Source: an uncultured Bacilli bacterium
GTDB lineage: Bacteria > Bacillota_I > Bacilli_A > RF39 > UBA660
NCBI GenBank assembly: GCA_944371545.1
Contig: CALVXT010000093.1
Location: 1-5,686 of the forward strand
Length of the DNA stretch: 5,686 bases
Direction of reading: 5' to 3'
Positions 1 through 5,686 of this stretch are shown piece by piece. Numbering within the stretch: position 1 is the first letter of the stretch; each line of letters opens with the position of its first letter. A program made the position numbers and the translations under genes. A model generated the notes under the pieces. The model was not told the origin of the DNA. It did no database searches and saw only the letters and a list, made by a program, of their open reading frames with translations.

Positions 1-48
1 AAGAAAGATATTTATCTTTAAATTTGCCTAGTAGGAGGGAATGATAAA
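1..48 (+). other. Short leader / intergenic end upstream of rbgA
   Basis: All three forward frames close here (TAA at 19-21, TAG at 29-31, TGA at 42-44), so any upstream gene must end before rbgA begins. Bases 4-10 and 13-19 form a 7-bp, almost purely A/T inverted repeat with a 2-base gap; without a T-run behind it, it is a poor terminator. No convincing -35/-10 pair is visible. The leader is too short to tell whether rbgA has its own promoter or is read through from an upstream gene, which in related Bacillota is often rplS or lepB. Confidence 0.5.
33..39 (+). promoter_or_regulatory. Shine-Dalgarno for rbgA
   Basis: AGGAGGG is a near-perfect match to the anti-Shine-Dalgarno sequence, with GGAGG ending 10 bases before the ATG at 49. 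It decides the rbgA start: the other nearby ATG, at 41, is too close to the site and its frame stops after about 25 codons. Confidence 0.85.
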
Positions 49-906
49 ATGGATAATCGACAAAATTCGACAAATATCAACTGGTATCCTGGCCATATGG
101 CTAAAACAAGGAGATTAATTGCTGAAAAATATTCATCTATTGATATTGTTTATGAATTAGTGGATGCAAGAATTCCTTTTTCGTCAAAAATTAAGGATAT
201 CTATAATATCATAGGAAATAAGCCTAAGATTTTGATTATGACAAAAAAGGATTTATGTGATTTAAAAGTTACTAAGGAATGGGTTAAATATTATGAGAAT
301 TTAGGTAATACGGTTTTACTTGTGGACTTGAATAATCGAAGTGATTGTGAGAAAATCATATCTGTAACTCATGAAATTATGGCTGAAACACAAGAAAAAA
401 GAAAAAGTAAAGGAATGAAAGAAAAAGAAATAAAGGCTTTGGTAATAGGAATTCCTAATGTTGGCAAAAGTACATTAATTAATCAATTATGTAAAAGAAA
501 AGTTGCTAGTGTAGGAAATAATCCTGGTGTAACTAAAAACTTGTCTTGGTTAAGAACTCACAGTGATATTTTACTTTTAGATACTCCGGGAATTCTTTGG
601 CCTAAGTTGGATCAGGGAAATGTTGCTTTAAATCTCTCAGCTTTTACTGCTTTAAAGCAAGAAATTTTGCCAATTGATGATGTTGCTATATATATTCTTA
701 AGATGTTAAGTGATTATTATCCAGACATCTTGAAAGAACGTTATGGAATAAAAAAATTAACGGATGTTTTAGAAGCATATGAAATAATTGCTAAGAATAT
801 TGGAGCCATGAAAAATGGTGAAGTGGATTATGAACGGGTGTCATTAAAAATTGTTAATGATATAAAATCAGAAAGTGTAAAAGGAATTACGTTTGATCGA
901 AAATGA
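49..906 (+). CDS. rbgA: Ribosome biogenesis GTPase RbgA (YlqF)
   Basis: Circularly permuted GTPase of the RbgA/YlqF family, which acts in the cytoplasm late in assembly of the 50S ribosomal subunit. The 285-residue length matches the B. subtilis protein (about 282). The N-terminal family signature NWYPGHMAKT lies at residues 11-20; H16 matches the histidine (H9 in B. subtilis) implicated in GTP hydrolysis. The permuted order of GTPase motifs is clear: G4 TKKD at 65-68 comes first, then the G1 P-loop GIPNVGKS at 134-141, the G2 region PGVT at 159-162 and G3 DTPG at 178-181. The segment from about 200 to 285 is the expected RNA-binding C-terminal domain. The G5 region (about 91-97) is not recognisable, which is common in this family. 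The start is fixed by a strong ribosome-binding site, and the TGA stop overlaps the rnhB ATG, implying coupled translation. Identity is very secure. Confidence 0.97.
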   Translation: MDNRQNSTNINWYPGHMAKTRRLIAEKYSSIDIVYELVDARIPFSSKIKDIYNIIGNKPKILIMTKKDLCDLKVTKEWVKYYENLGNTVLLVDLNNRSDCEKIISVTHEIMAETQEKRKSKGMKEKEIKALVIGIPNVGKSTLINQLCKRKVASVGNNPGVTKNLSWLRTHSDILLLDTPGILWPKLDQGNVALNLSAFTALKQEILPIDDVAIYILKMLSDYYPDILKERYGIKKLTDVLEAYEIIAKNIGAMKNGEVDYERVSLKIVNDIKSESVKGITFDRK

Positions 907-1553
907 AAAAAGAAGTAGTAGATTTATTGTTTTATGAGAAAGAATTATATAAAGAAGGGTATCATTTAGTTTGTGGAACGGATGAAGCTGGACGTGGTCC
1001 TTTGGTAGGTCCTGTTGTTGCCGCGGCAGTTATTTTGCCTGAAAATTTCGAATTAGAAGGATTAAATGATTCTAAACAGTTAAGCGAAAAGAAAAGAGAA
1101 AAATTTTTCCCAATTATTAAAGAGAAAGCTATAGCTTATGGAATAGGAATAGTTAATGCTAAGATAATCGATGAAATAAATATTTATGAAGCTAGTCGTT
1201 TAGCTATGAAAAAAGCTATTTCAAAAATGAAAGTAAAGCCAGATTATGTGTTAACGGATGCGATGCCAATTCCTGATTATCCTATTCCTGTAAAGCCAAT
1301 TATTTATGGTGATGCTTTATCTTTATCGATTGCTGCGGCTAGTGTACTTGCCAAGGTGACTCGTGATCATATTCTTTATGAACTTGATAAGAAATATCCT
1401 GAATATGAATTAAAAAATCATAAAGGATATCCCACAAAACGGCATTTAGAATTATTGAGAAAATATGGACCGACTAAAGAATATCGCTTTACTTATAAGC
1501 CAGTTCGTGATTTAATTAGTAAAGGTGATGAAAGTGAAGAAGTACATTCATAA
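903..1553 (+). CDS. rnhB: Ribonuclease HII
   Basis: Cytoplasmic endonuclease that cuts the RNA strand of RNA:DNA hybrids and nicks 5' of single ribonucleotides misplaced in DNA, starting ribonucleotide excision repair. The N-terminal signature TDEAGRGPLVGPV (26-38) carries the catalytic D27 and E28. The other two acidic residues are D119 (in LTDAM) and D137 (in GDALSLSIAAAS), spaced 18 apart as in Thermotoga maritima RNase HII. Y176 in HKGYPTKRH fits the conserved tyrosine that recognises the RNA-DNA junction. At 216 residues it is shorter than B. subtilis RnhB (about 255) and closer to E. coli (198). The usual HRxSF-like stretch near the C-terminus reads YRFTY (194-198). The ATG overlaps the rbgA stop as ATGA; the nearest AGGA is about 17 bases upstream, so translation probably relies on coupling to rbgA. 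The last codons overlap the ltaS-like gene. Confidence 0.97.
   Translation: MKKEVVDLLFYEKELYKEGYHLVCGTDEAGRGPLVGPVVAAAVILPENFELEGLNDSKQLSEKKREKFFPIIKEKAIAYGIGIVNAKIIDEINIYEASRLAMKKAISKMKVKPDYVLTDAMPIPDYPIPVKPIIYGDALSLSIAAASVLAKVTRDHILYELDKKYPEYELKNHKGYPTKRHLELLRKYGPTKEYRFTYKPVRDLISKGDESEEVHS
1521..1529 (+). promoter_or_regulatory. Ribosome-binding site for the ltaS-like gene, inside rnhB
   Basis: AAAGGTGAT resembles two parts of the anti-Shine-Dalgarno complement (AAAGG and GGTGAT). It lies within the last codons of rnhB. It is too close to the ATG at 1528, and it covers the GTG at 1525, but it is well placed for the GTG at 1534. It therefore bears on which of three clustered start codons is used. 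Confidence 0.5.
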
Positions 1554-3558
1554 TAAGTATTTTATAGATATCTTAATATTTACAGCATTCTTTTTTGGCG
1601 TTGAAGTGATATTTCGCGCAGTAGAAGGCTTTTCTTTCTTTGATTGGGCAACGTTTCGGATTTTTCTTTCTTCTTTTTGTTTTTCTATTGTTTTTCACTT
1701 TCTTATAACTTTTCTTAAAAGTGAACGTGTTCGAAATATTATTCGTTTAATTTTTTTGTTAGTTGTTTCTATATATGCTTGGATACAAGCAGGATTTAAT
1801 AATTTTTTAGGTGTTTATATTTCAATGGGAACTAGTAGTCAAGCTGGTGCCGTAACTTCTTATATTAAAGAGTTTTTAGTAAGTTATAAAATTGAGTATT
1901 ATTTTATTTTAGTTCCTTTTTTATTATATATTGTTTATATTATTTTAAATTATAAAAAGCAAACAAATCCTTTTTATAAAGTGGGAGTAAAACCTAGAAT
2001 TTTTTCTGTATGCATTGCTCTTTTTTCTAGTGCGATTTATATAGCAACATTATATATACCTTTTATGCAAAATCCAATTCAAATGATTCCAAATAAAAAT
2101 TTGTTTTTTTCTCCTACAAATTCTTCTATAGCTGTAAATCAATATGGAACAACTGTTTATGGAATATTGGATATTAAGCAACTTTTGTTTCCAGTATATA
2201 TTATTGATAACGGTTTTTCCGGGCCTGACGATGAAGAAGAATCTACTAGGGTTTTTGATGATACTCTTTGGAAGGAAGTAATGGCTGAGGAAAAGAATTC
2301 CACTTTAAAAGCATTAGATCAGTATTTTCTGTCTAGAAGTATTAGTCAGACAAATGATTATACCGGTTACTTTGAAGGTAAAAATTTAATTGTAATTATG
2401 ATGGAATCAGTAAATAATATTATTTTACATGAAGAATATTATCCAAATTTTAGTAAGATTTTAGAACACGCATGGTATTGGGAAAACAATTATAGTCCTA
2501 GAAATGCTTGTGCTACTGGTGATAATGAATTTAGTGGAATGACTTCGATTTACGCTTTGAATACTGCTTGTACAGCAAATGTTTATCAAACTAATGAGTA
2601 TTTTACTTCGATTTTTAACCGTTTTAAAAATAGTGGTTATACGGTAACAAGTTATCATAATTTGGATTCTGCCTATTATGCTAGGGATATTTTTCATGTT
2701 CATATGGGAAGTATGGCTTATTATGATGGAAATGATTTAGGAATTTCATTTGATTCAAATAATTATTTGGAATGGCCAAGTGATGTAGAGTTGATGGAGA
2801 AATCTGCGGCAATATTTACTCAAGATACTCCATTTATGGCTTGGATTACTACAGTTACTCCTCATCAACCTTATGATGGAGATAGCGTATATGGGGATAA
2901 ATATTTCAGTTTGTTTGATGATACTAATTATTCTGATACATTAAAAAGATATATGTCCAAATTAAAAGTGACTGATGATGCGTTAGGAGTACTATTAGAT
3001 ACATTAGAAGCAAAAGGCGTACTTGAAGATACAGTTATTGTTTTATATGGTGATCATTATCCATATGGCTTGGTTGACGAAGATGTTCAAGCAGCGGTTG
3101 ATTATGATGTCAGTGATTTTTATGAAATTGAACAGACTCCTTTTGTTATTTATAATAGTGAATTAGAACCACAAACCTTTAGTCAGAAAACTTCTTATAT
3201 GAATATTTTACCAACTTTAGCCAATTTATTTAATTTAGAGTATGATCCAAGATTTTACTTTGGAGAAGATTTGTTTAGTCCAACTTTTTCTAATCGAATT
3301 GTTTTTGCAGATAGTTCTTGGGAAGATAGTGTTGCGCGTTATGATGCGAGAAGTGGAATGGTTACTTATTTTGGAGAAAAAACATACTCTACTAATGAAT
3401 TACAAGCAATTAATTTAGAAATAAATCAGAAAAAACAGATGAGTAAATTAGCAGTTACAACAAATTATTTTGCCGATTTGGAAGAAAAATTATCGAAAAA
3501 AAGGGCAGAACAGGAAGAAGTGAATAAAAAACAAGACAAGGAGGAGCATAATGAGTAA
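1528..3558 (+). CDS. ltaS: LtaS-family lipoteichoic acid synthase (membrane sulfatase-fold phosphoglycerol transferase)
   Basis: Polytopic membrane enzyme of the alkaline phosphatase/sulfatase superfamily. LtaS relatives transfer glycerol phosphate from phosphatidylglycerol onto a glycolipid-anchored chain outside the membrane, using Mn2+. Numbering from the GTG at 1525: five hydrophobic segments (about 13-30, 45-65, 70-90, 124-142, 158-178) match the five-helix LtaS N-terminus. The extracellular domain, about 285-600, keeps the key residues: metal ligand E294 in MMESVNN, nucleophile T331 in ATGDNEF, H447 in TPHQPY, and D510-H511 in YGDHYPYG. These correspond to E255, T300, H416 and D475-H476 of Staphylococcus aureus LtaS. 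A charged K/E/Q-rich tail covers about 628-677. ATG 1528 is chosen provisionally; GTG 1525 and GTG 1534 are also possible, the last best placed for the binding site. The gene overlaps rnhB by about 26 bases and topA by 8. Whether the product is true lipoteichoic acid or another phosphoglycerol glycolipid cannot be told; the symbol reflects family only. Confidence 0.9.
   Translation: MKVKKYIHNKYFIDILIFTAFFFGVEVIFRAVEGFSFFDWATFRIFLSSFCFSIVFHFLITFLKSERVRNIIRLIFLLVVSIYAWIQAGFNNFLGVYISMGTSSQAGAVTSYIKEFLVSYKIEYYFILVPFLLYIVYIILNYKKQTNPFYKVGVKPRIFSVCIALFSSAIYIATLYIPFMQNPIQMIPNKNLFFSPTNSSIAVNQYGTTVYGILDIKQLLFPVYIIDNGFSGPDDEEESTRVFDDTLWKEVMAEEKNSTLKALDQYFLSRSISQTNDYTGYFEGKNLIVIMMESVNNIILHEEYYPNFSKILEHAWYWENNYSPRNACATGDNEFSGMTSIYALNTACTANVYQTNEYFTSIFNRFKNSGYTVTSYHNLDSAYYARDIFHVHMGSMAYYDGNDLGISFDSNNYLEWPSDVELMEKSAAIFTQDTPFMAWITTVTPHQPYDGDSVYGDKYFSLFDDTNYSDTLKRYMSKLKVTDDALGVLLDTLEAKGVLEDTVIVLYGDHYPYGLVDEDVQAAVDYDVSDFYEIEQTPFVIYNSELEPQTFSQKTSYMNILPTLANLFNLEYDPRFYFGEDLFSPTFSNRIVFADSSWEDSVARYDARSGMVTYFGEKTYSTNELQAINLEINQKKQMSKLAVTTNYFADLEEKLSKKRAEQEEVNKKQDKEEHNE
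3539..3544 (+). promoter_or_regulatory. Shine-Dalgarno for topA, inside the ltaS-like gene
   Basis: AGGAGG is a perfect consensus site, 6 bases before the topA ATG at 3551. It lies in the last codons of the ltaS-like gene, where it encodes part of the Lys-Glu-Glu run of the protein tail. It confirms the topA start and shows that topA can load ribosomes itself as well as being coupled to the gene before it. Confidence 0.9.
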
Positions 3559-5584
3559 ACTTATGATTGTGGAATCTCCACATAAAAGTAAAACTATCGC
3601 GGCATTTTTAGGAAAGGGATATAAGGTAGTTTCCAGCAAGGGGCACATTATGGATTTGGCCACAAGTGGAAAATTTGGACTTGGAGTCGATGTAGAAAAT
3701 GACTTTAAACCTACTTATGTTCCTATTTCTGGAAAGAAGAAATTGATTAATGAATTAAAAAAAGAAGTCAAGGATGCTGATTTTGTTTATCTTGCAACTG
3801 ACCCAGACCGTGAAGGAGAAGCTATTTCTTGGCATTTAAAAGAAGCTTTAGGAATTAAAGAAGATCATTATGAACGTGTTACTTTTAATGAAATCACAAA
3901 AAGAGTAGTAGAAGAAGCTTTGAAAAATCCGAGAAAAATTGATGAGCATTTGGTTAAGAGTCAAGAGACAAGAAGAATTTTAGACCGAATTATTGGGTTT
4001 CGTTTAAGTAAACTTATGCAAAGTAAAACTGGTGGTAAAAGTGCAGGACGTGTTCAAAGTGTTGCTTTAAAATTAATTGTTGATAGAGAAAGAGCAATAC
4101 TTGCTTTTGTACCTAAAGAATATTGGACCATAACCGCGGATTTTAAAGATTTCACAGCCGATTTAGAAAAGTATCATGGAAAAAAGATTGAAATTCATGG
4201 GGAAAAAGAAGCTGATGATGTTTTAAATAGCTTGTCTAATGCTTTTAAAATTAGTAAAGTTGAATCTAAAAAAACGACGAGAAGTTCTAAGCCGATTTTT
4301 AAAACAACTACTTTACAACAAATGGCTTCAAGTAAACTGAATTATCCATCATCTAAAACGATGCGAATTGCTCAAAAATTATATGAAGGTGTAGATTTAG
4401 GAAGCGAAAGTGTTGGTTTGATTACCTATATGCGTACGGATTCAGAGAGAGTATCTCCAGAATTTGTGGCTGAAACAAAAGAATATATCGAAAAGAAATA
4501 TGGAAAAGAATATGTTGGAAATGTTAAAGTTCCAAAGAAAAAGGAAAATATTCAAGATGCTCATGAAGGTATCCGACCAACGAGTATTTTGAGGACGCCA
4601 GAAATGGTAAAAAATTATTTAACTAATGAAGAGTACAAATTGTATGATATGATTTACACAAGAGCTTTAGCGTCTATTATGGCTGGAGCAGGCTTATTAA
4701 ATACCAGTGCTATTTTAGAAAATAATGGCTATGAATTTAAAGCGACAGGTTCGGTTTTACAATTTGACGGATATTTAAAAGTATATGGTCGTTTTGAAGA
4801 ACAAAAAGATGTGATTTTGCCTGATTTTGCTAATTATAAGAGTGATGTGATTATTGCAGATGCTATTTTGAAAGAACAGCATTTCACAAAGCCTGAACCA
4901 AGATATAATGAGGGTTCTTTGATTAAAGAAATGGAAAGTTTAGGAATAGGGAGACCTAGTACTTATGCGCCTATTATTCAAACTTTAAAAGAACGTGACT
5001 ATGTAAAAATGGAAGATAAGAAATTTGTGCCTACAGAAATTGGTATTGAAACTACAGATAAATTACAAGAATTTTTTAGTAATATTGTTAATGTTGAATA
5101 TACGGCAAATATGGAATCTGAATTAGATGAAATAGCTGAAGGAGATTTGAATAATATTACGGTTTTAAAAGATTTTTATAATACTTTTGAACCAATGGTA
5201 GAAGATGCTTTTAAAAATATGGAAAAGAAAGAAGCTGAGCAAGTAGGTGAAGATTGTCCAGAATGTGGAAGTCCACTTGTTAAACGAAGAGGAAAGTATG
5301 GAGAATTTGTAGCTTGTTCTAATTATCCTAATTGTAAATATATCAAAAAAGAACCTAAAGCTGTAGTAGAGATTATGCCTTGTCCAAAGTGTGATGGAAA
5401 GATTATCGAGAAAAAGACAAAACGAGGAAAAGTCTTTTATGGTTGTAATAATTATCCAAAATGTGATTATGCTTCATGGGATAAACCTGTACAAAAGTGT
5501 CCTCAATGCGGAGAAATGATGGTTGAAAAGAAGAAACAAATTGTTTGTTCATCATGTGGCTATGAAGAAAATGATCAAATTTAA
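3551..5584 (+). CDS. topA: DNA topoisomerase I (type IA)
   Basis: Type IA topoisomerase that relaxes negatively supercoiled DNA by a Mg2+-dependent single-strand nick and passage, offsetting gyrase and limiting R-loops. Its 677 residues match Bacillota TopA (about 690). The TOPRIM domain (about 1-115) has E8 in IVESP and D84, D86, E88 in DPDREGE. Core signatures follow: SAGRVQSVAL (164-173), the active-site Y293 with R295 in ITYMRTDS, DAHEGIRPT (336-344) and GIGRPSTYAPII (465-476). The C-terminal region has three four-cysteine zinc ribbons: C569/C572/C589/C595, C611/C614/C632/C638 and C650/C653/C666/C669. The usual GHIRDL near residue 34 reads GHIMDL here. The start has a consensus ribosome-binding site and overlaps the end of the ltaS-like gene by 8 bases. 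The gene is complete, and a terminator begins in its stop codon, so it is the last gene of the operon. Identity is very secure. Confidence 0.98.
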   Translation: MSKLMIVESPHKSKTIAAFLGKGYKVVSSKGHIMDLATSGKFGLGVDVENDFKPTYVPISGKKKLINELKKEVKDADFVYLATDPDREGEAISWHLKEALGIKEDHYERVTFNEITKRVVEEALKNPRKIDEHLVKSQETRRILDRIIGFRLSKLMQSKTGGKSAGRVQSVALKLIVDRERAILAFVPKEYWTITADFKDFTADLEKYHGKKIEIHGEKEADDVLNSLSNAFKISKVESKKTTRSSKPIFKTTTLQQMASSKLNYPSSKTMRIAQKLYEGVDLGSESVGLITYMRTDSERVSPEFVAETKEYIEKKYGKEYVGNVKVPKKKENIQDAHEGIRPTSILRTPEMVKNYLTNEEYKLYDMIYTRALASIMAGAGLLNTSAILENNGYEFKATGSVLQFDGYLKVYGRFEEQKDVILPDFANYKSDVIIADAILKEQHFTKPEPRYNEGSLIKEMESLGIGRPSTYAPIIQTLKERDYVKMEDKKFVPTEIGIETTDKLQEFFSNIVNVEYTANMESELDEIAEGDLNNITVLKDFYNTFEPMVEDAFKNMEKKEAEQVGEDCPECGSPLVKRRGKYGEFVACSNYPNCKYIKKEPKAVVEIMPCPKCDGKIIEKKTKRGKVFYGCNNYPKCDYASWDKPVQKCPQCGEMMVEKKKQIVCSSCGYEENDQI

Positions 5585-5613
5585 GACATCTTAGTTTTTT
5601 AAGATGTCTTTTA
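5583..5613 (+). terminator. Rho-independent terminator of the operon
   Basis: AAGACATCTT (5583-5592) pairs perfectly with AAGATGTCTT (5601-5610), extendable by one A-T pair (5593/5600) to an 11-bp stem with a 6-base loop, GTTTTT. The 3' arm runs into TTTT (5609-5612) and a further AT-rich stretch. The U-tract is short but the stem is long and perfect. The 5' arm starts with the last two bases of the topA TAA, so no downstream gene belongs to this transcript unless there is readthrough. Confidence 0.85.
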
Positions 5614-5617
5614 TTAT

Positions 5618-5641
5618 GTAGCCGCCGGGGTAGGCAGCTAC
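5618..5641. repeat. GC-rich imperfect hairpin
   Basis: GTAGC (5618-5622) pairs with GCTAC (5637-5641), then a single C/A mismatch (5623/5636), then GCC (5624-5626) pairs with GGC (5633-5635), leaving the loop GGGGTA. The 24 bases contain 17 G or C, in sharp contrast to the AT-rich genes on its left. It has no T-tract, so it is not a terminator. A stem with one interior mismatch is the kind of structure recognised at ends of IS200/IS605 elements, but this assignment is inference. Confidence 0.7.
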
Positions 5642-5650
5642 TTATAAAAC

Positions 5651-5667
5651 CACGTGCTATGCACGTG
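5651..5667. repeat. Perfect 7-bp hairpin with CACGTG arms
   Basis: CACGTGC (5651-5657), loop TAT, GCACGTG (5661-5667). Each arm contains the self-complementary CACGTG, so arms could also pair between two copies. It lies 9 bases after the GC-rich hairpin, and no T-tract follows. The tandem arrangement suggests both belong to one element. Confidence 0.7.
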
Positions 5668-5686
5668 AGACATGAAGAGCGATGGC

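Larger units (their letters stand above)
5614..5686. mobile_element. Possible end of an IS200/IS605-like or REP-type element, cut by the window edge
   Basis: Immediately after the topA terminator, base composition shifts from AT-rich to GC-rich and two hairpins occur in tandem. IS200/IS605 elements lack terminal inverted repeats and instead carry subterminal imperfect hairpins, insert next to short AT-rich targets and often sit just behind terminators; the TTAT before the first hairpin would suit such a target. An ATG at 5672 opens a frame (M-K-S-D-G) running off the window edge, but it has no clear ribosome-binding site. No transposase is visible, so this rests on structure and context only. 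A REP-like repeat or the leader of an unrelated downstream transcript are the alternatives. The left boundary is approximate. Confidence 0.35.

Noticed and set aside
4..19. A/T-rich inverted repeat as an upstream terminator
   Set aside because: The stem is 7 bp of almost only A-T pairs with a 2-base gap and lacks a T-run after it. Such repeats arise easily in AT-rich DNA.
41..118. Short upstream ORF starting at ATG 41 as a leader peptide
   Set aside because: The ATG is only 1-2 bases from the Shine-Dalgarno site, and the strongly conserved RbgA frame starting at 49 explains the site better.
904..918. TGA of rbgA read as tryptophan (Mycoplasma code)
   Set aside because: Readthrough would add only four residues before TAG. 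Tryptophans in the genes use TGG and the stop overlaps the rnhB start in the usual ATGA manner, so the standard code fits.
2461..2703. 80-residue open frame on the - strand within the ltaS-like gene
   Set aside because: It lies opposite the most conserved catalytic part of the LtaS domain, has no ribosome-binding site and a low-complexity I/S/T-rich product. It is a shadow of the real gene.
1528..5584. The LtaS-like protein and TopA have the same length (677 residues if LtaS is counted from GTG 1525)
   Set aside because: The sequences are unrelated in fold and composition and the match depends on an uncertain start codon. It is coincidence, not duplication.
5651..5667. CACGTG hairpin as a second transcription terminator
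   Set aside because: No T-run follows it on either strand; the + strand continues GAGACATGAAG.

Overview
The window is a compact, AT-rich bacterial operon of four genes, all on the + strand, followed by a terminator and the start of an unrelated GC-rich, hairpin-forming sequence. The gene content and protein signatures (RbgA-type GTPase, LtaS-type polyglycerolphosphate synthase, three-zinc-finger topoisomerase I) and the low GC point to a low-GC Bacillota. A Bacilli-like lineage near Erysipelotrichales, RF39 or the Mollicutes' walled relatives is my best guess, but the exact taxon cannot be fixed from this sequence. Tryptophan codons in the genes are TGG and no TGA interrupts any of the four frames, so the standard bacterial code fits and there is no sign of the Mycoplasma code.

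Layout: bases 1-48 are a short leader with a strong Shine-Dalgarno and stops in all three forward frames. Then come rbgA (49-906, 50S ribosome assembly GTPase), rnhB (903-1553, ribonuclease HII), an ltaS-like gene (about 1528-3558, membrane-bound lipoteichoic acid synthase family) and topA (3551-5584, DNA topoisomerase I). Each gene overlaps the next, by 4, about 26 and 8 bases, so there is no intergenic DNA between 49 and 5584. A hairpin terminator begins inside the topA stop codon and ends the unit. The last 69 bases hold two further hairpins, one of them strikingly GC-rich, that look like the end of an IS200/IS605-type element or a REP-like repeat; the window ends before this can be proved.

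How the genes fit together: rbgA-rnhB followed closely by topA is the familiar Bacillota neighbourhood (in Bacillus subtilis, sucCD and dprA lie between rnhB and topA). Here a cell-envelope polymer synthase occupies that gap and is tightly fitted into the overlaps, so it appears to be an established operon member. RNase HII removes ribonucleotides from DNA and topoisomerase I removes negative supercoils and limits R-loops, so these two share a genome-maintenance theme; RbgA and LtaS link the unit to ribosome assembly and envelope growth. I found no convincing wholly new system. The most open question is the sequence from about 5614 to the right edge.
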